A stretch of DNA of 64,000 nucleotides from Longispora albida DSM 44784 (GCF_000379825.1 NZ_KB903839.1:115710-179709); one strand, 5' to 3'; counted from the first letter of the stretch, positions 28,167 through 37,301 are shown. Made by a program: numbers and translations. The notes: generated by a model from the letters alone, not told the origin.

Positions 28167-28352
28167 GCCAGCGATTGTAGGAACAACTGCGAATATTTCC
28201 ATTGTCCGATGCCCGACGTGACCCTTTACTTGACTGCCGCCACGATCAGGGGGAGATCCGCGAAACCGCCCATTCGCCGATCATCGGAACCGGGCGGCGC
28301 GCGGTTGTCCACAGCCCCAGGCGGTTCGGGTTCCGCCGCTGGACGGGCGTTG

Positions 28353-28358
28353 TACCGT
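28353..28358 (+). promoter_or_regulatory. -10 box TACCGT, leaderless start of DUF2752 gene
   Basis: TACCGT ends 6 bases before ATG 28365, and no Shine-Dalgarno sequence is seen. The 198 bases between the two divergent starts (28167-28364) otherwise hold only the copy-A promoter region and no further frame. Confidence 0.5.
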
Positions 28359-28364
28359 GGTGGC

Positions 28365-28838
28365 ATGCACGCACACCCGCACCCGGCACCCCCGCAGCCC
28401 GGCTGGTTCACCCGGACAACGCTGCGTGTCGTCGACAAGCCGTGGGTGGTCCCGCTGGCTGCCGTGGCCTGCGCGGGCGCCGTGGCCACGTACGCGATCG
28501 CCGTCGACCCCACCCAGGCCGACGCCGGGGCGACGCCGAGCTGTGCGCTGAAGGCCCTCACCGGCTTCGACTGCCCGGGCTGCGGCGGCACCCGCGCCCT
28601 GTGGTACCTGCTGCACGGCAACATTCCCGAGGCCGGCCGGCACCACTTCCTCGCGGTGTTCGCCGTCCCGTTCCTCGTGTACTTCTTCGTCACCTGGTCG
28701 TGGAACAGGATGTTCGGGACCAAGCTCCCGTCCTTCACGATCAGCCCCAAGGCGATCGCGATCTTCCTCGCGGCCTGGGGCGTGTTCTCGGTGCTCCGCA
28801 ATCTCCCGTGGGCCCCGTTCACAGCCTTCTACGTCTGA
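28365..28838 (+). CDS. DUF2752 membrane protein
   Basis: A 157-residue protein with three or four membrane segments and the DUF2752 signature FDCPGCGGTRALWYLLHGN (CPxCGxTR-like). The paired cysteines face the same motif as in other members. The N-terminus is His/Pro-rich and cytoplasmic. Function unknown. ATG 28365 is fixed by the leaderless promoter box and by the family start. It lies between the two PQQ dehydrogenase genes, but on the opposite strand, and no functional link is shown. Confidence 0.85.
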   Translation: MHAHPHPAPPQPGWFTRTTLRVVDKPWVVPLAAVACAGAVATYAIAVDPTQADAGATPSCALKALTGFDCPGCGGTRALWYLLHGNIPEAGRHHFLAVFAVPFLVYFFVTWSWNRMFGTKLPSFTISPKAIAIFLAAWGVFSVLRNLPWAPFTAFYV

Positions 28839-28850
28839 CCCCGGCTGACG

Positions 28851-28887
28851 ACGAAGCCCCCAGGCCGAGCTGGCCTGGGGGCTTCGT
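28851..28887. terminator. Bidirectional terminator, 16-bp perfect stem
   Basis: ACGAAGCCCCCAGGCC (28851-28866) and GGCCTGGGGGCTTCGT (28872-28887) with a GAGCT loop, between convergent DUF2752 and copy-B dehydrogenase genes. Confidence 0.82.
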
Positions 28888-28902
28888 GCTGTTTCAGTCA
28901 GC

Positions 28903-31900
28903 TCACGTCCGGCGGAACAGCACCGAGATCGTGTCCCTCAGCACCGTCTGCTGGAACGAGTACTGCAGTGCCACCGTCCCGTCGGAGTTCTCGATGCCCA
29001 CAGTGGACGACCCGCCCTGCTCGCTGGCCCGCGCGTCCAGGTACTGGTAGTTGAACCGGATGTCGCCGTTCGGCGAGAGGATCACCGCGAAGTTCAGCCG
29101 GTAGGACTTGTAGCCGTAGATGTGGACGTTGTTCCAGTCGATGACGAAGTTCCCGCCCGACATGCCCGTCCGCAGGCTCGACGCCGTGTCCATCTTCAGG
29201 TCGGCCCAGAACGGGTAGATCCCGTTGTTCGGGTTGGCGGCCGAGGGGATCGCCCCGCGCTGGATCACGGCGGACGGCATCGAGGTGAAGGACAGCATGC
29301 CGTTCGTGTCGACCCAGGCGCTGGTGTGGTTCTGGCCGTAGAACGGGAAGCTGAACGGCAGGCTGATCTGCGTCGTCGCGTCGTCACCGGTCAGCCCGGT
29401 CACGGTCGTGCCGGGGATGTAGGCGCTGGCCGTGGAGTCCACGCAGCTGTACCCGGCCGAGTCCGTGAGCCCGCTCAGCGGCAGGTTCAGCGTCGTCGGC
29501 CCGCCCACGGTCACCGAGGCGGTGTGCGGTACGACGCACCGGCCGAGGCCGAGCGCCGCCGTCACGCCGTAGTTCCCGGGTGTCACGTCCGAGAACGAGT
29601 AGGCCCCGGTCGCCGACGTCGTCGTGGTCCGGTTACCCGGGGTCAGGGTCACCGTCGCGCCAGGCAGCGGCCGCCCGCCGATCGTCGCGATGCCCGACAG
29701 CCCGGCCGCCGTACTGCCAGCCACGTACGTCGCCGTGTACGTCTTGTCCACAGTGGAGTTGACGACATGTGTCTGCGCGCCGCCATCCGACCAGCTCTGG
29801 AACGTGTACGTCACCCCGTTGACCACCTGGGGGCTCGGCGCGCTGATCGTGTTGGCCGAGCCCGCGATCACCGTCTGGCTGAACGGCGCGGCGTCCGTGC
29901 CGTACGGCGTCGTCAGGGTCAGGCCCGGCTGGTTCGCCGCGAAGCTCAACTTGGCTGTCTTCGGCTGCAACGCCACCGAGGTCTTGGCGGTCCGGCCGCC
30001 GGAGTCGGTGGCGGTCAGTTCCAGTTCCAGGTGGGACGGGTAGTCGTGGTCGGGAGCCGAGAACGAGCCGCCCGCCACGCCGTTCCAGGTCTGCATCGAG
30101 TGGGTGTGGCAGCTCGTGTCGTCGACGCAGTGCTCCAGCTTGAGTTCCCACTTGAGCGCGCTGGCGGGCAGTGCGCCCTCGTGCGGGCTGTTCGCGCCGC
30201 CGCCGAACGTGATCTGGTCATCAACGGCCCAGGTCAGGGAGGCCGCTGGGCTGGTGATCGCCGGGACGGGAGCCCCGACGCCGACCGAGATCGGCACCAG
30301 CGTGCTGTTCGACTGGCCCTGCGAGTCGGTCACGGTCAGCTTCGCGTTGAAAGTGCCGTTACTCGTGTACGTGAAGCTGGCCTGCTGCGTGGTCGCGTCG
30401 ACAGTGCCGTCGTTCTGGAAGTCCCAGGCGTAGCTGAGGGCGTCGCCAGCGTCCGGGTCACTCGACTCCGCGCCGCTGAACTGCACGGTCAGCGGGGCCG
30501 TGCCGGCGGTGGGGGTGCCACTCGCCTTGGCCTGCGGGGGCTGGTTGCCGGCGAAGTACTTGATCCGCCGGACCGTGCCGCCGGTGATGTCGGTGTAGTA
30601 CAGCTCGCCGTCCGGGCCGATCGCCAGGTCGGTCGGGCTGGAGGCGCCGCCGTCGAACAGCTCCACCTTGGTGCGGTCCGGCACGCCGTCCGCCCCGGGC
30701 AGCATCGCCCAGATGCAGTTGCGGGCGTAGTCGGCGAAGAACAAGCTTTTCTTGTACCTGGCGGGGTAAGGCCCGTTCTCCGGCGCGAACGCGAGCCCGG
30801 TCGGCGAGGAGCCGTCGATCGCGCAGCCGTCACCGGCGGCGACCGCGTCCGCGTGGTGGTAGGCGAAGTGCGGGGCGGACGTCAGGTTCGGGTCGGCGTA
30901 GAGCGTCTCGCACAGGCTGAGCCCGGCAGCCCGGTAGCCGCCCTGCTTGCGCTGCCCGCCGTTGTCGCCCTCGTAACACGGCCAGCCGAAGTTCTGCGGG
31001 GTGGCCGCCAGCGGGTTGACCACCCGGTTGATCTCCTCGAACGTCCGCCAGCCGACGTCGCCGGCCCAGATCTCCGAGGTACCGGGCCGGAAGGCCAGCC
31101 GGTAGGGGTTGCGCAGCCCGTAGGCCACGATCCGCTTGGTGTTCTCGTCCTGCCCGGTCGCGTACCAGGGGTTGGTGGGCAGCGGGGCCGCCGTGTTCGG
31201 GTCGATCCGGATGATCGTGCCGTCGAGCGAGGTGTGCGTGCGCCCGGCCACCCGCGGCGACTGGCTGCGCAGCGCGCCACCGGCGGCGTTCGGCGGGGTC
31301 TGCTCGCCGCCGACCCCGGTCGGGTAGTCGCCGCACGGGTTCTTCGCCGGGTACCCGGCCTGGCCGTAGTCCACCCACGTCGGGCTGGCCCCGTCGCCGC
31401 CGGACACGTACAGCGCGCCGTCCGGTCCGAACTCGACGCTGCCGACCGAGTGCGTGAAGAACTGCTGGCACCAGTCGTTGAGCAGCACCTGCTCGGTACC
31501 GGTCATGTGGTTGCCGCTCGCCTGGAGCCGGGACAGCCTGCCGCTGATCACGCATCCGTCCTTGGTACCCGGCGGGTTGGCGCAGCCGTCGCCCCAGGTC
31601 GGGGCGGTGCCGCCGATCGGAGCGTCGAAGGAGTACAGCACGTACACGTACGGGTTCGCCGGGAAGTTCGGCGGCAGGGCCATGCCGAGCAGGCCACGGT
31701 CGGTGTAGTCGTGCGTGTTCGTCGACAGGTCGGCGAATACGTCGGGTGCCGTGTCGGTCAGCGAGTCGAATACTTTGATGACTCCGCCCTTTTCGGCCAC
31801 GAATATCCGGCCGTCGGGCGAGAAGACGAGATTAGTGGGCTTGTTGAGCCCGCTGAAGACGATTTGCTCCTGGAACCCGGCCGGCAGAGTTGCGGCTTGA

Positions 31901-31992
31901 CCAGGCGTTGCGTCAACCGGTAAACCGATAATGGCGGTGAGTGCACCCAGGAGGGAGACGGTCGCCAGGAAAGCCCGACGTGGCATCGACAT
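28903..31992 (-). CDS. Secreted PQQ-type sugar dehydrogenase with PKD and C-terminal beta domains (copy B)
   Basis: The 1029-residue paralogue of the protein at 25140-28166 has the same domain order: signal peptide, GSDH-type propeller (GRIFVAEKGGVIKVF, DRGLLGMALPPNFP), PKD domain (SGAESSDPDAGDALSYAWDF), Ig-like, InlB-like, CarboxypepD-reg-like and C-terminal beta domain (WVDTNGMLSF, STVGIENSDG). The signal region MSMPRRAFLATVSLLGALTA has an RRxFL motif, so it may use the Tat route; copy A does not. ATG 31992 or 31986 is possible. TAGCAT lies 8 bases before 31992. The two copies share an upstream 12-mer, GTTGTWCCTACA. Active-site residues were not verified one by one. Confidence 0.85.
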   Translation of the reverse strand: MSMPRRAFLATVSLLGALTAIIGLPVDATPGQAATLPAGFQEQIVFSGLNKPTNLVFSPDGRIFVAEKGGVIKVFDSLTDTAPDVFADLSTNTHDYTDRGLLGMALPPNFPANPYVYVLYSFDAPIGGTAPTWGDGCANPPGTKDGCVISGRLSRLQASGNHMTGTEQVLLNDWCQQFFTHSVGSVEFGPDGALYVSGGDGASPTWVDYGQAGYPAKNPCGDYPTGVGGEQTPPNAAGGALRSQSPRVAGRTHTSLDGTIIRIDPNTAAPLPTNPWYATGQDENTKRIVAYGLRNPYRLAFRPGTSEIWAGDVGWRTFEEINRVVNPLAATPQNFGWPCYEGDNGGQRKQGGYRAAGLSLCETLYADPNLTSAPHFAYHHADAVAAGDGCAIDGSSPTGLAFAPENGPYPARYKKSLFFADYARNCIWAMLPGADGVPDRTKVELFDGGASSPTDLAIGPDGELYYTDITGGTVRRIKYFAGNQPPQAKASGTPTAGTAPLTVQFSGAESSDPDAGDALSYAWDFQNDGTVDATTQQASFTYTSNGTFNAKLTVTDSQGQSNSTLVPISVGVGAPVPAITSPAASLTWAVDDQITFGGGANSPHEGALPASALKWELKLEHCVDDTSCHTHSMQTWNGVAGGSFSAPDHDYPSHLELELTATDSGGRTAKTSVALQPKTAKLSFAANQPGLTLTTPYGTDAAPFSQTVIAGSANTISAPSPQVVNGVTYTFQSWSDGGAQTHVVNSTVDKTYTATYVAGSTAAGLSGIATIGGRPLPGATVTLTPGNRTTTTSATGAYSFSDVTPGNYGVTAALGLGRCVVPHTASVTVGGPTTLNLPLSGLTDSAGYSCVDSTASAYIPGTTVTGLTGDDATTQISLPFSFPFYGQNHTSAWVDTNGMLSFTSMPSAVIQRGAIPSAANPNNGIYPFWADLKMDTASSLRTGMSGGNFVIDWNNVHIYGYKSYRLNFAVILSPNGDIRFNYQYLDARASEQGGSSTVGIENSDGTVALQYSFQQTVLRDTISVLFRRT

Positions 31993-32125
31993 AACTTCCG
32001 ATGCTACGAGCCTGTAGGTACAACAAGAAACCCGTGTCAATAAAGCTACACCGGCTGCCGGAAAGTCTAGTAGAACGGCCGATGCCGAATCCATAAAGGC
32101 CGGACTTGTCGGATGTAAATGTTTT

Positions 32126-32152
32126 GGGCCGCCTCCCGGAGGGAGACGGCCC
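32126..32152 (-). terminator. Terminator after DUF4097 gene
   Basis: GGGCCGCCTCCC (32126-32137) and GGGAGACGGCCC (32141-32152) pair with one mismatch, lying just past the leftward DUF4097 stop. Confidence 0.68.
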
Positions 32153-32170
32153 AGTCGTGACGCTGGAGAA

Positions 32171-33043
32171 CTACTCGGCGCGGTACACGGTGATCTCGCC
32201 GCTGGCGCTGCGCGCCTCCAGGGTCAGCTGCGCGCCGGTCGGCTCGACCGGGGTCTGGCCCATCGCCAGGTCGGAGCGGGTCCGGCCGCTCATAGTGGAC
32301 AGATCCAGCCAGACGGACGTCCCGGCCACCACGCCGACCTTGATGTCGCCGGAGGCCGTGGTGAAGCGGGCCCGGCCGTTGCTGATCCGGCCGATGCCGA
32401 TCTCGCCAGAGGCCGTGCCGACCTTCGCCGAGGCGCCGACCGCCGCGATCTTCACGTCGCCGCTGGCGGTGTCCACCTCGACCGAGCCGGAGATCTCGCC
32501 CAGCGTGATGTCACCGCTGGCAGCGTTGGCCCGGACATCGCCGGTGACCCTGCCGGTGCGCAGGTCGCCGGAGGCCGACTTCATCCGCAGGTCGCCGCCG
32601 ATCTGCTGGGCGTGCACGTCGCCGCTCGCGGTGTCGATCACCACGTCGCCGGTGCACTCCTCGACCCGCAGGTCGCCACTCGCGGCGTCGACGTTGACCG
32701 AGGCGTACCGCCCGAGCAGCTCGGCGTCCGCCGAGGCGGTCTTGACGTTGACCTGCCCGTCGAGGGGCATGCGCACGACGATGTCGAGGTTCTTGCTCCG
32801 GTTGAAGCCGAAGGTGATCTTCTTGGCCGACTCCGGCGTCTCGATGACCAGCGCCGAACCGCTGAAGTGGACCTTCGTCTGCGCAGCGGCCTCCTGGCAG
32901 GCCTCGTTGTTCTCGCGCGGCTTCACGGTGACGTGCACGTCCGGCCGGTCCTCTGCGTGGACGGTGAGCGAGCCAGCGCGCACCCGGATCTTCGCGTCGA
33001 CCGGGCCGGCGGCGGGGAACTCGTACACAGGGGTCTGGAACAT
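32171..33043 (-). CDS. DUF4097 family beta-strand repeat protein
   Basis: A 290-residue soluble protein of the DUF4097/DUF4098 type. It is built from repeated strands with the hallmark ASGDV/ASGDI (for example VDAASGDLRV, IDTASGDVHA, ANAASGDITL), about nine copies, giving a right-handed beta helix or sheet repeat. No signal peptide or membrane segment is seen. ATG 33043 follows AGGAGAG (in the leftward direction), and the gene starts 14 bases after the upstream ribbon-helix-helix gene, so the two form an operon. Function unknown. DUF4097 proteins are often next to regulators or membrane proteins. Confidence 0.86.
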   Translation of the reverse strand: MFQTPVYEFPAAGPVDAKIRVRAGSLTVHAEDRPDVHVTVKPRENNEACQEAAAQTKVHFSGSALVIETPESAKKITFGFNRSKNLDIVVRMPLDGQVNVKTASADAELLGRYASVNVDAASGDLRVEECTGDVVIDTASGDVHAQQIGGDLRMKSASGDLRTGRVTGDVRANAASGDITLGEISGSVEVDTASGDVKIAAVGASAKVGTASGEIGIGRISNGRARFTTASGDIKVGVVAGTSVWLDLSTMSGRTRSDLAMGQTPVEPTGAQLTLEARSASGEITVYRAE

Positions 33044-33057
33044 GGGGGTGCTCTCTC

Positions 33058-33585
33058 CTAAGCCTGGGCGAAGCCGGTGACCCGGCGGCCGTAACGGACG
33101 TGGGCGGAAGGCGGGAAGGGCGGCTGGCCGGGGGTCTGCACCGACAGCGCGATCGCGCGGACCAGCCACGCGTTCACCGAGATGCCCTCGGAGCCTGCCG
33201 CACGCTCGACGGCCTGCTTGAGGTGCTCGGGCAGCCGGAGAGTGATCCGGGAGATGTCGCCGGAGTCGGGGGCCTCAGGCATGCCGGGCGGGGCCGGCGG
33301 CGCCGGCGGTACGGGAGGCATTGGCGGCACCGGGGGAGCCGGGTAGCTCTCGGTGACCACGATGTCGGCGTCCCGGCCGCGCATCCGGACCTCGACGCTG
33401 GTGTTGTTCAGGTGGGTGGTGATCTCGGCTGCGGCGTCGGACAGCGCCTCCAGCAGTGCCAGGCGCGCCGAGGCCTCGAGGGAGCTGCCCAGGAGCTCGG
33501 CGACCCGGGCGGCCTCCTCGCCGGCCGGGGCTGCGGCTGCGGCCAGGTCCCGGCGAAGCGATTCCAGATACGGGTTCAGTTCCAT
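33058..33585 (-). CDS. Ribbon-helix-helix (HicB/CopG-like) regulator with Pro-rich linker
   Basis: A 175-residue protein. The N-terminal 80 residues are helical then beta (SVEVRMRGRDADIVV). A Pro-rich linker (APPVPPMPPVPPAPPAPPG) leads to a ribbon-helix-helix segment (ISRITLRLPEHLKQAVERA then GISVNAWLVRAI), the DNA-binding motif of HicB/CopG/Arc proteins. It is followed by the DUF4097 gene in one operon. Two near-identical 10-bp palindromic boxes overlap its start codon, so it probably represses itself. Some relatives are named antitoxins, but no toxin is present here. Confidence 0.8.
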   Translation of the reverse strand: MELNPYLESLRRDLAAAAAPAGEEAARVAELLGSSLEASARLALLEALSDAAAEITTHLNNTSVEVRMRGRDADIVVTESYPAPPVPPMPPVPPAPPAPPGMPEAPDSGDISRITLRLPEHLKQAVERAAGSEGISVNAWLVRAIALSVQTPGQPPFPPSAHVRYGRRVTGFAQA

Positions 33586-33604
33586 GACGTCATCATGACA
33601 TCAT
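33584..33604. promoter_or_regulatory. Tandem palindromic operator for the RHH regulator
   Basis: ATGACGTCAT (33584-33593, a perfect palindrome) and ATGACATCAT (33595-33604) are separated by one base. The spacing of 11 bases centre to centre is one helical turn. The first box covers the ATG of the RHH gene. A weaker third half-site, CGTCAT, lies at 33611-33616. Ribbon-helix-helix repressors commonly bind such tandem boxes. The remaining sequence up to thyX (33777) holds a TACGCT hexamer at 33689 and nothing else recognised. Confidence 0.55.
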
Positions 33605-33776
33605 CTCTGCCGTCATGCAATGCCTGATTGGCATCACCGGCTGGCGTCACTGTGCTTTGTAGCACGCCGCTCGCTGCTGACCTGGCATTACGCTGGCCCG
33701 GAGGAAGCCGGCGTGTCCCCGAACGGACCGTACCGGCTAGGCTGCCCGACGGATCTATATCGTGGGAGGGCCCGAC

Positions 33777-34526
33777 ATGACCGCAATTGTCCCGCCGAAG
33801 GTGCAGCTGATCGCCTGGACGCACTTCGAGCCGCCGGCGGACGTGCCGTGGTCCACCGACGCCGAGGGCGGCGAGGCGCTGGCCGAGTTCGCCGGCCGGG
33901 CCTGCTACCAGTCGTGGTCCAAGCCGAACCCGCGCACCGCGACGAACGCTGGGTACCTGCACCACATCCTGGAGATCAACCACCAGTCGGTCATCGAGCA
34001 CGGATCGGTCTCCTTCTACTTCACCGGGATCTCGCGTTCGCTCACCCACGAGCTGATCCGGCACCGGCACTTCTCCTACAGCCAGCTCTCCCAGCGGTAC
34101 GTGCCCGAGCGTGACGCCGCGATGGTCGAGCCGGAGGTCATCGCCTCCGACCCCGAGCTGCACGCCAAGTTCCTCGCGGCGACCGAGGCCACCATCCAGG
34201 CGTACACCGAGCTGCTCGAGGGCCTCGAGAAGAAGTTCGCCGACGTCGACAACGCGACCCTGCGCCGCAAGCAGGCCCGCCAGGCCGCCCGCGCGATCCT
34301 CCCGAACGCGACCGAGACCCGGATCATCGTCACCGGCAACTACCGCGCGTGGCGCCACTTCATCGCGATGCGCGCGACCGAGCACGCCGACATCGAGATC
34401 CGCGCCCTGGCGATCGAGGTACTCAAGCAGCTCAAGGGCAAGGCGCCGAACATCTTCGCCGACTTCGAGATCACCGCGCTCGCCGACGGTACCGAGGTCG
34501 CGGCCAGCCCCTTCGAGGCCGCGTAG
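33777..34526 (+). CDS. thyX: FAD-dependent thymidylate synthase ThyX
   Basis: ThyX makes dTMP from dUMP with reduced FAD and methylenetetrahydrofolate. The 249-residue protein carries the ThyX signature [14 protein letters not shown] (RHRx7S), [18 protein letters not shown] before it and [14 protein letters not shown] near the C-terminus. ATG 33777 was chosen because GGGAGGG is 6 bases upstream; a GTG at 33762 gives five extra residues. A TAGGCT hexamer (33738-33743) is a candidate -10. ThyX and dapA adjacency is common in actinobacteria. Confidence 0.96.
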   Translation: MTAIVPPKVQLIAWTHFEPPADVPWSTDAEGGEALAEFAGRACYQSWSKPNPRTATNAGYLHHILEINHQSVIEHGSVSFYFTGISRSLTHELIRHRHFSYSQLSQRYVPERDAAMVEPEVIASDPELHAKFLAATEATIQAYTELLEGLEKKFADVDNATLRRKQARQAARAILPNATETRIIVTGNYRAWRHFIAMRATEHADIEIRALAIEVLKQLKGKAPNIFADFEITALADGTEVAASPFEAA

Positions 34527-34567
34527 CGACCGTGTAACAACCGGCGCGCCTGTGCCGATGACATGAC

Positions 34568-34613
34568 GAGCCCCGTGGCGTTCCGGACCCCCGACTGGTG
34601 CGGCACGGGGCTC
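34568..34613 (+). terminator. thyX terminator
   Basis: GAGCCCCGTG (34568-34577) and CACGGGGCTC (34604-34613) form a perfect 10-bp stem with a 26-base loop. Confidence 0.7.
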
Positions 34614-34681
34614 ACACCTTGACCGGCCACGCCGTACACAGTGCTTTCGGCGCTCAGCCGGAACGGCGGGCGTCGATCAGC

Positions 34682-34687
34682 TAGGTT
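34682..34687 (+). promoter_or_regulatory. -10 box TAGGTT, leaderless start of dapA
   Basis: TAGGTT ends 6 bases before ATG 34694. No Shine-Dalgarno sequence precedes the ATG. Confidence 0.5.
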
Positions 34688-34693
34688 TGTGGC

Positions 34694-35590
34694 ATGACCA
34701 AGGCCCAGACCCACCCCTTCGGCCGCCTGCTCACGGCGATGGTGTCACCGCTCCACGCCGACGGCTCCCTCAACCTGACCGGAGCCCAGGAACTCGCTGC
34801 CTACCTGGTCGATCAGCAGCACAACGACGCACTGGTCATCAACGGCACCACCGGCGAGAGCCCGACGACCTCCGACGACGAGAAGCAGCGGCTGGTCCAG
34901 GCCGTGGCGGAGGCCGTGGGCGACCGGGCGAAGATCGTCGCCGGCGTGGGTACCAACAACACCTCGCACACCGCCGAGCTGGCGCGCCAGGCCGAGAAGG
35001 CCGGGGCGCACGGGCTGCTCGTGGTCACCCCGTACTACAACAAGCCGCCGCAGTCGGGCGTGCTCCAGCACTTCCGGACGGTCGCGGACGCCACGGGGCT
35101 GCCCGTCATGGCGTACGACATCCCGGGCCGGGCCGGCATCCCGATCGAGACCGAGACGATGGTCAGGCTGGCCGAGCACCCGCGCATCGTGGCCGTGAAG
35201 GACGCCAAGGGCGACCTCGTCGCGAGTTCCTGGGTGCTCCAGCGGACCGATCTGGCCTACTATTCCGGGGACGACGCACTCACCCTGCCGCTTCTGGCGG
35301 TCGGTGGCGTGGGCGTGGTCGGCACCTCGACCCACCTCACCGGGGTGGGCATGAAGTCGATGATCGAGGCGTACGAGCGCGGCGACCACGCCGGAGCGCT
35401 CCGCCTCCACCAGCAGTTGTTGCCGGCGTTCACCGGCATTTTCCGCACATCGGGCACGATCCTGGTGAAGGCGGCCATGAACGCGCTCGGCCTGCCAGCA
35501 GGCCCGGTCCGTTCCCCCCTGGTCGACGCCACAGAGGAGGAAGTGGCCACGCTGCGCGCGGACTACGCCGCCGCTGGCCTTGCCCTATGA
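34694..35590 (+). CDS. dapA: 4-hydroxy-tetrahydrodipicolinate synthase DapA
   Basis: DapA condenses pyruvate with aspartate semialdehyde in lysine/diaminopimelate synthesis. The 298-residue TIM barrel shows NGTTGESPTT (the TTGE loop), VVTPYYNKPPQSG with the catalytic Tyr, and RIVAVKDAKGD carrying the Schiff-base Lys. ATG 34694 fits both the family start and the leaderless promoter box. RNase J follows 22 bases downstream, a conserved actinobacterial pairing. Confidence 0.96.
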   Translation: MTKAQTHPFGRLLTAMVSPLHADGSLNLTGAQELAAYLVDQQHNDALVINGTTGESPTTSDDEKQRLVQAVAEAVGDRAKIVAGVGTNNTSHTAELARQAEKAGAHGLLVVTPYYNKPPQSGVLQHFRTVADATGLPVMAYDIPGRAGIPIETETMVRLAEHPRIVAVKDAKGDLVASSWVLQRTDLAYYSGDDALTLPLLAVGGVGVVGTSTHLTGVGMKSMIEAYERGDHAGALRLHQQLLPAFTGIFRTSGTILVKAAMNALGLPAGPVRSPLVDATEEEVATLRADYAAAGLAL

Positions 35591-35612
35591 CAACCGAATC
35601 AGGAGAGAGACT

Positions 35613-37301
35613 GTGACCGAAGCGCACGCGGAGCCGGGTCCGCCACCCCCGCTGCCCAAGGGAGGCCTGCGGGTCACCCCGCTGGGCGGGCTCGGCGCGA
35701 TCGGGCGGAACATGACCGTCTTCGAGTACGACGGCAAGCTGCTGATCGTGGACTGCGGCGTTCTGTTCCCCGATGTCGACCAGCCAGGCGTCGACCTGAT
35801 CCTGCCGGACTTCACGTCGATCCTGCCCCGGCTGGCCGACGTGCAGGCCATCGTGCTCACCCACGGGCACGAGGACCACATCGGCGCCGTGCCGTACCTG
35901 CTGGCCCACAAGCCGGACATCCCGCTGGTCGGCTCGAAGTTCACCCTGGCGCTCGTCGAGGCGAAGCTGGCCGAGCGGCGGATCACGCCGTACGAGCTGA
36001 TGGTCGCCGAGGGCCAGACCGAGCGGCTCGGCCCGTTCGAGTGCGAGTTCTTCGCGGTCAACCACTCCATCCCGGACGCGCTGGCCGTGGCGATCAAGAC
36101 CGGGGCCGGCACCGTCCTGCACACCGGCGACTTCAAGATGGACCAGCTCCCGCTGGACGGCCGGATCACCGACCTGGCCGGCATGGCCCGGCTCGGCAGC
36201 GAGGGCGTCGACCTGCTCCTGTCGGACTCCACAAACGCGGAGGTCCCCGGGTTCGTCGCGCCTGAGCGGCAGATCGGCCCGGTGCTGGACAGCATCTTCC
36301 GGGACGCCAAGGGCCGGATCATCGTCGCGTCCTTCGCCTCGCACGTGCACCGGGTGCAGCAGGTCCTCGACTCGGCCCGCTCGCACGGCCGGAAGGTGAT
36401 CTTCATCGGGCGGTCGATGGTCCGCAACATGGGCATCGCCCGCGACCTCGGCCTGCTCCAGATCCCGCACGGCCTGGTCGTGCCGATGGAGGAGGTCCGG
36501 GACCTGCGCCCGGACGAGGTCGTGCTGATGTCCACCGGCTCCCAGGGCGAGCCGATGAGCGCGCTGGGCCGGATGGCCACCGGCGACCACCGGCACATCA
36601 CCATCGAGCCGGGCGACACGATCGTCCTGGCCTCCTCGCTCGTACCGGGCAACGAGACCGCCGTGTACCGCGTCATCAACCAGCTCGCCCGGGCCGGCGC
36701 CACGGTCGTCCACAAGGACGTCGCCAAGGTGCACGTCTCCGGCCACGCCCCGGCCGGCGAGCTGCTGTACCTGCTCAACACGGTCAAGCCCCGCAACGTC
36801 ATGCCCGTGCACGGCGAGTGGCGTCACCTGCGCGCCCACGCCCGCCTCGCCATCCAGAGCGGCGTACCGGCCGACCGGGTCGTGCTCTGCGAGGACGGCG
36901 ACGTCGTGGACCTGGTCGAGGGCCACGCCCGCGTCGTCGGCCACGTCAAGTCCCGGTACGTCTATGTGGACGGTCTCGCCGTCGGCGACGTGGGCGAGAG
37001 CCTGCTGACCGAGCGCAAGATGCTGGGCGACGGCGGGTTCATCTCGGCCACCGTGGTCGTCGACTCGGTGACCGGCAAGGTGGTCGGCGGCCCGACGGTG
37101 TCGGCGAAGGGCTTCTCGGAGGACCCCTCGGCCTTCAACGCCGTGCTGCCGCTGGTCGAGGAGGCGCTCGACCGGGCTGCCGCCGACGGGATCACCGATC
37201 CGCACCAGCTCCAGCAGATCCTCCGCAGGACGGTGGGCCGCTGGGTGAACGACAAGTACCGGCGCCGGCCGATGATCGTCCCGACGGTTCTCGAGGTCTA
37301 A
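35613..37301 (+). CDS. rnj: Ribonuclease J
   Basis: RNase J is a metallo-beta-lactamase/beta-CASP nuclease with 5'-3' exo- and endonuclease activity on mRNA and rRNA. The 562-residue protein has the zinc motif THGHEDHIG (HxHxDH), the core DPRL-like start LGGLGAIGRNMTVFEYDG, DSTNAEVPG, and the C-terminal HASGH-like KVHVSGHAP. A C-terminal beta domain closes it. GTG 35613 lies 8 bases after AGGAGAG. It is 22 bases from dapA and likely cotranscribed. Confidence 0.95.
   Translation: MTEAHAEPGPPPPLPKGGLRVTPLGGLGAIGRNMTVFEYDGKLLIVDCGVLFPDVDQPGVDLILPDFTSILPRLADVQAIVLTHGHEDHIGAVPYLLAHKPDIPLVGSKFTLALVEAKLAERRITPYELMVAEGQTERLGPFECEFFAVNHSIPDALAVAIKTGAGTVLHTGDFKMDQLPLDGRITDLAGMARLGSEGVDLLLSDSTNAEVPGFVAPERQIGPVLDSIFRDAKGRIIVASFASHVHRVQQVLDSARSHGRKVIFIGRSMVRNMGIARDLGLLQIPHGLVVPMEEVRDLRPDEVVLMSTGSQGEPMSALGRMATGDHRHITIEPGDTIVLASSLVPGNETAVYRVINQLARAGATVVHKDVAKVHVSGHAPAGELLYLLNTVKPRNVMPVHGEWRHLRAHARLAIQSGVPADRVVLCEDGDVVDLVEGHARVVGHVKSRYVYVDGLAVGDVGESLLTERKMLGDGGFISATVVVDSVTGKVVGGPTVSAKGFSEDPSAFNAVLPLVEEALDRAAADGITDPHQLQQILRRTVGRWVNDKYRRRPMIVPTVLEV

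Noticed and set aside
29122-31923. 933-residue forward frame opposite copy-B dehydrogenase
   Set aside because: The minus strand has a signal peptide and recognisable domains paralogous to copy A. The forward frame has the composition of a shadow.
32171-33585. Toxin-antitoxin module
   Set aside because: The RHH protein resembles antitoxins, but its partner is a DUF4097 beta-repeat protein with no toxin fold or motif.
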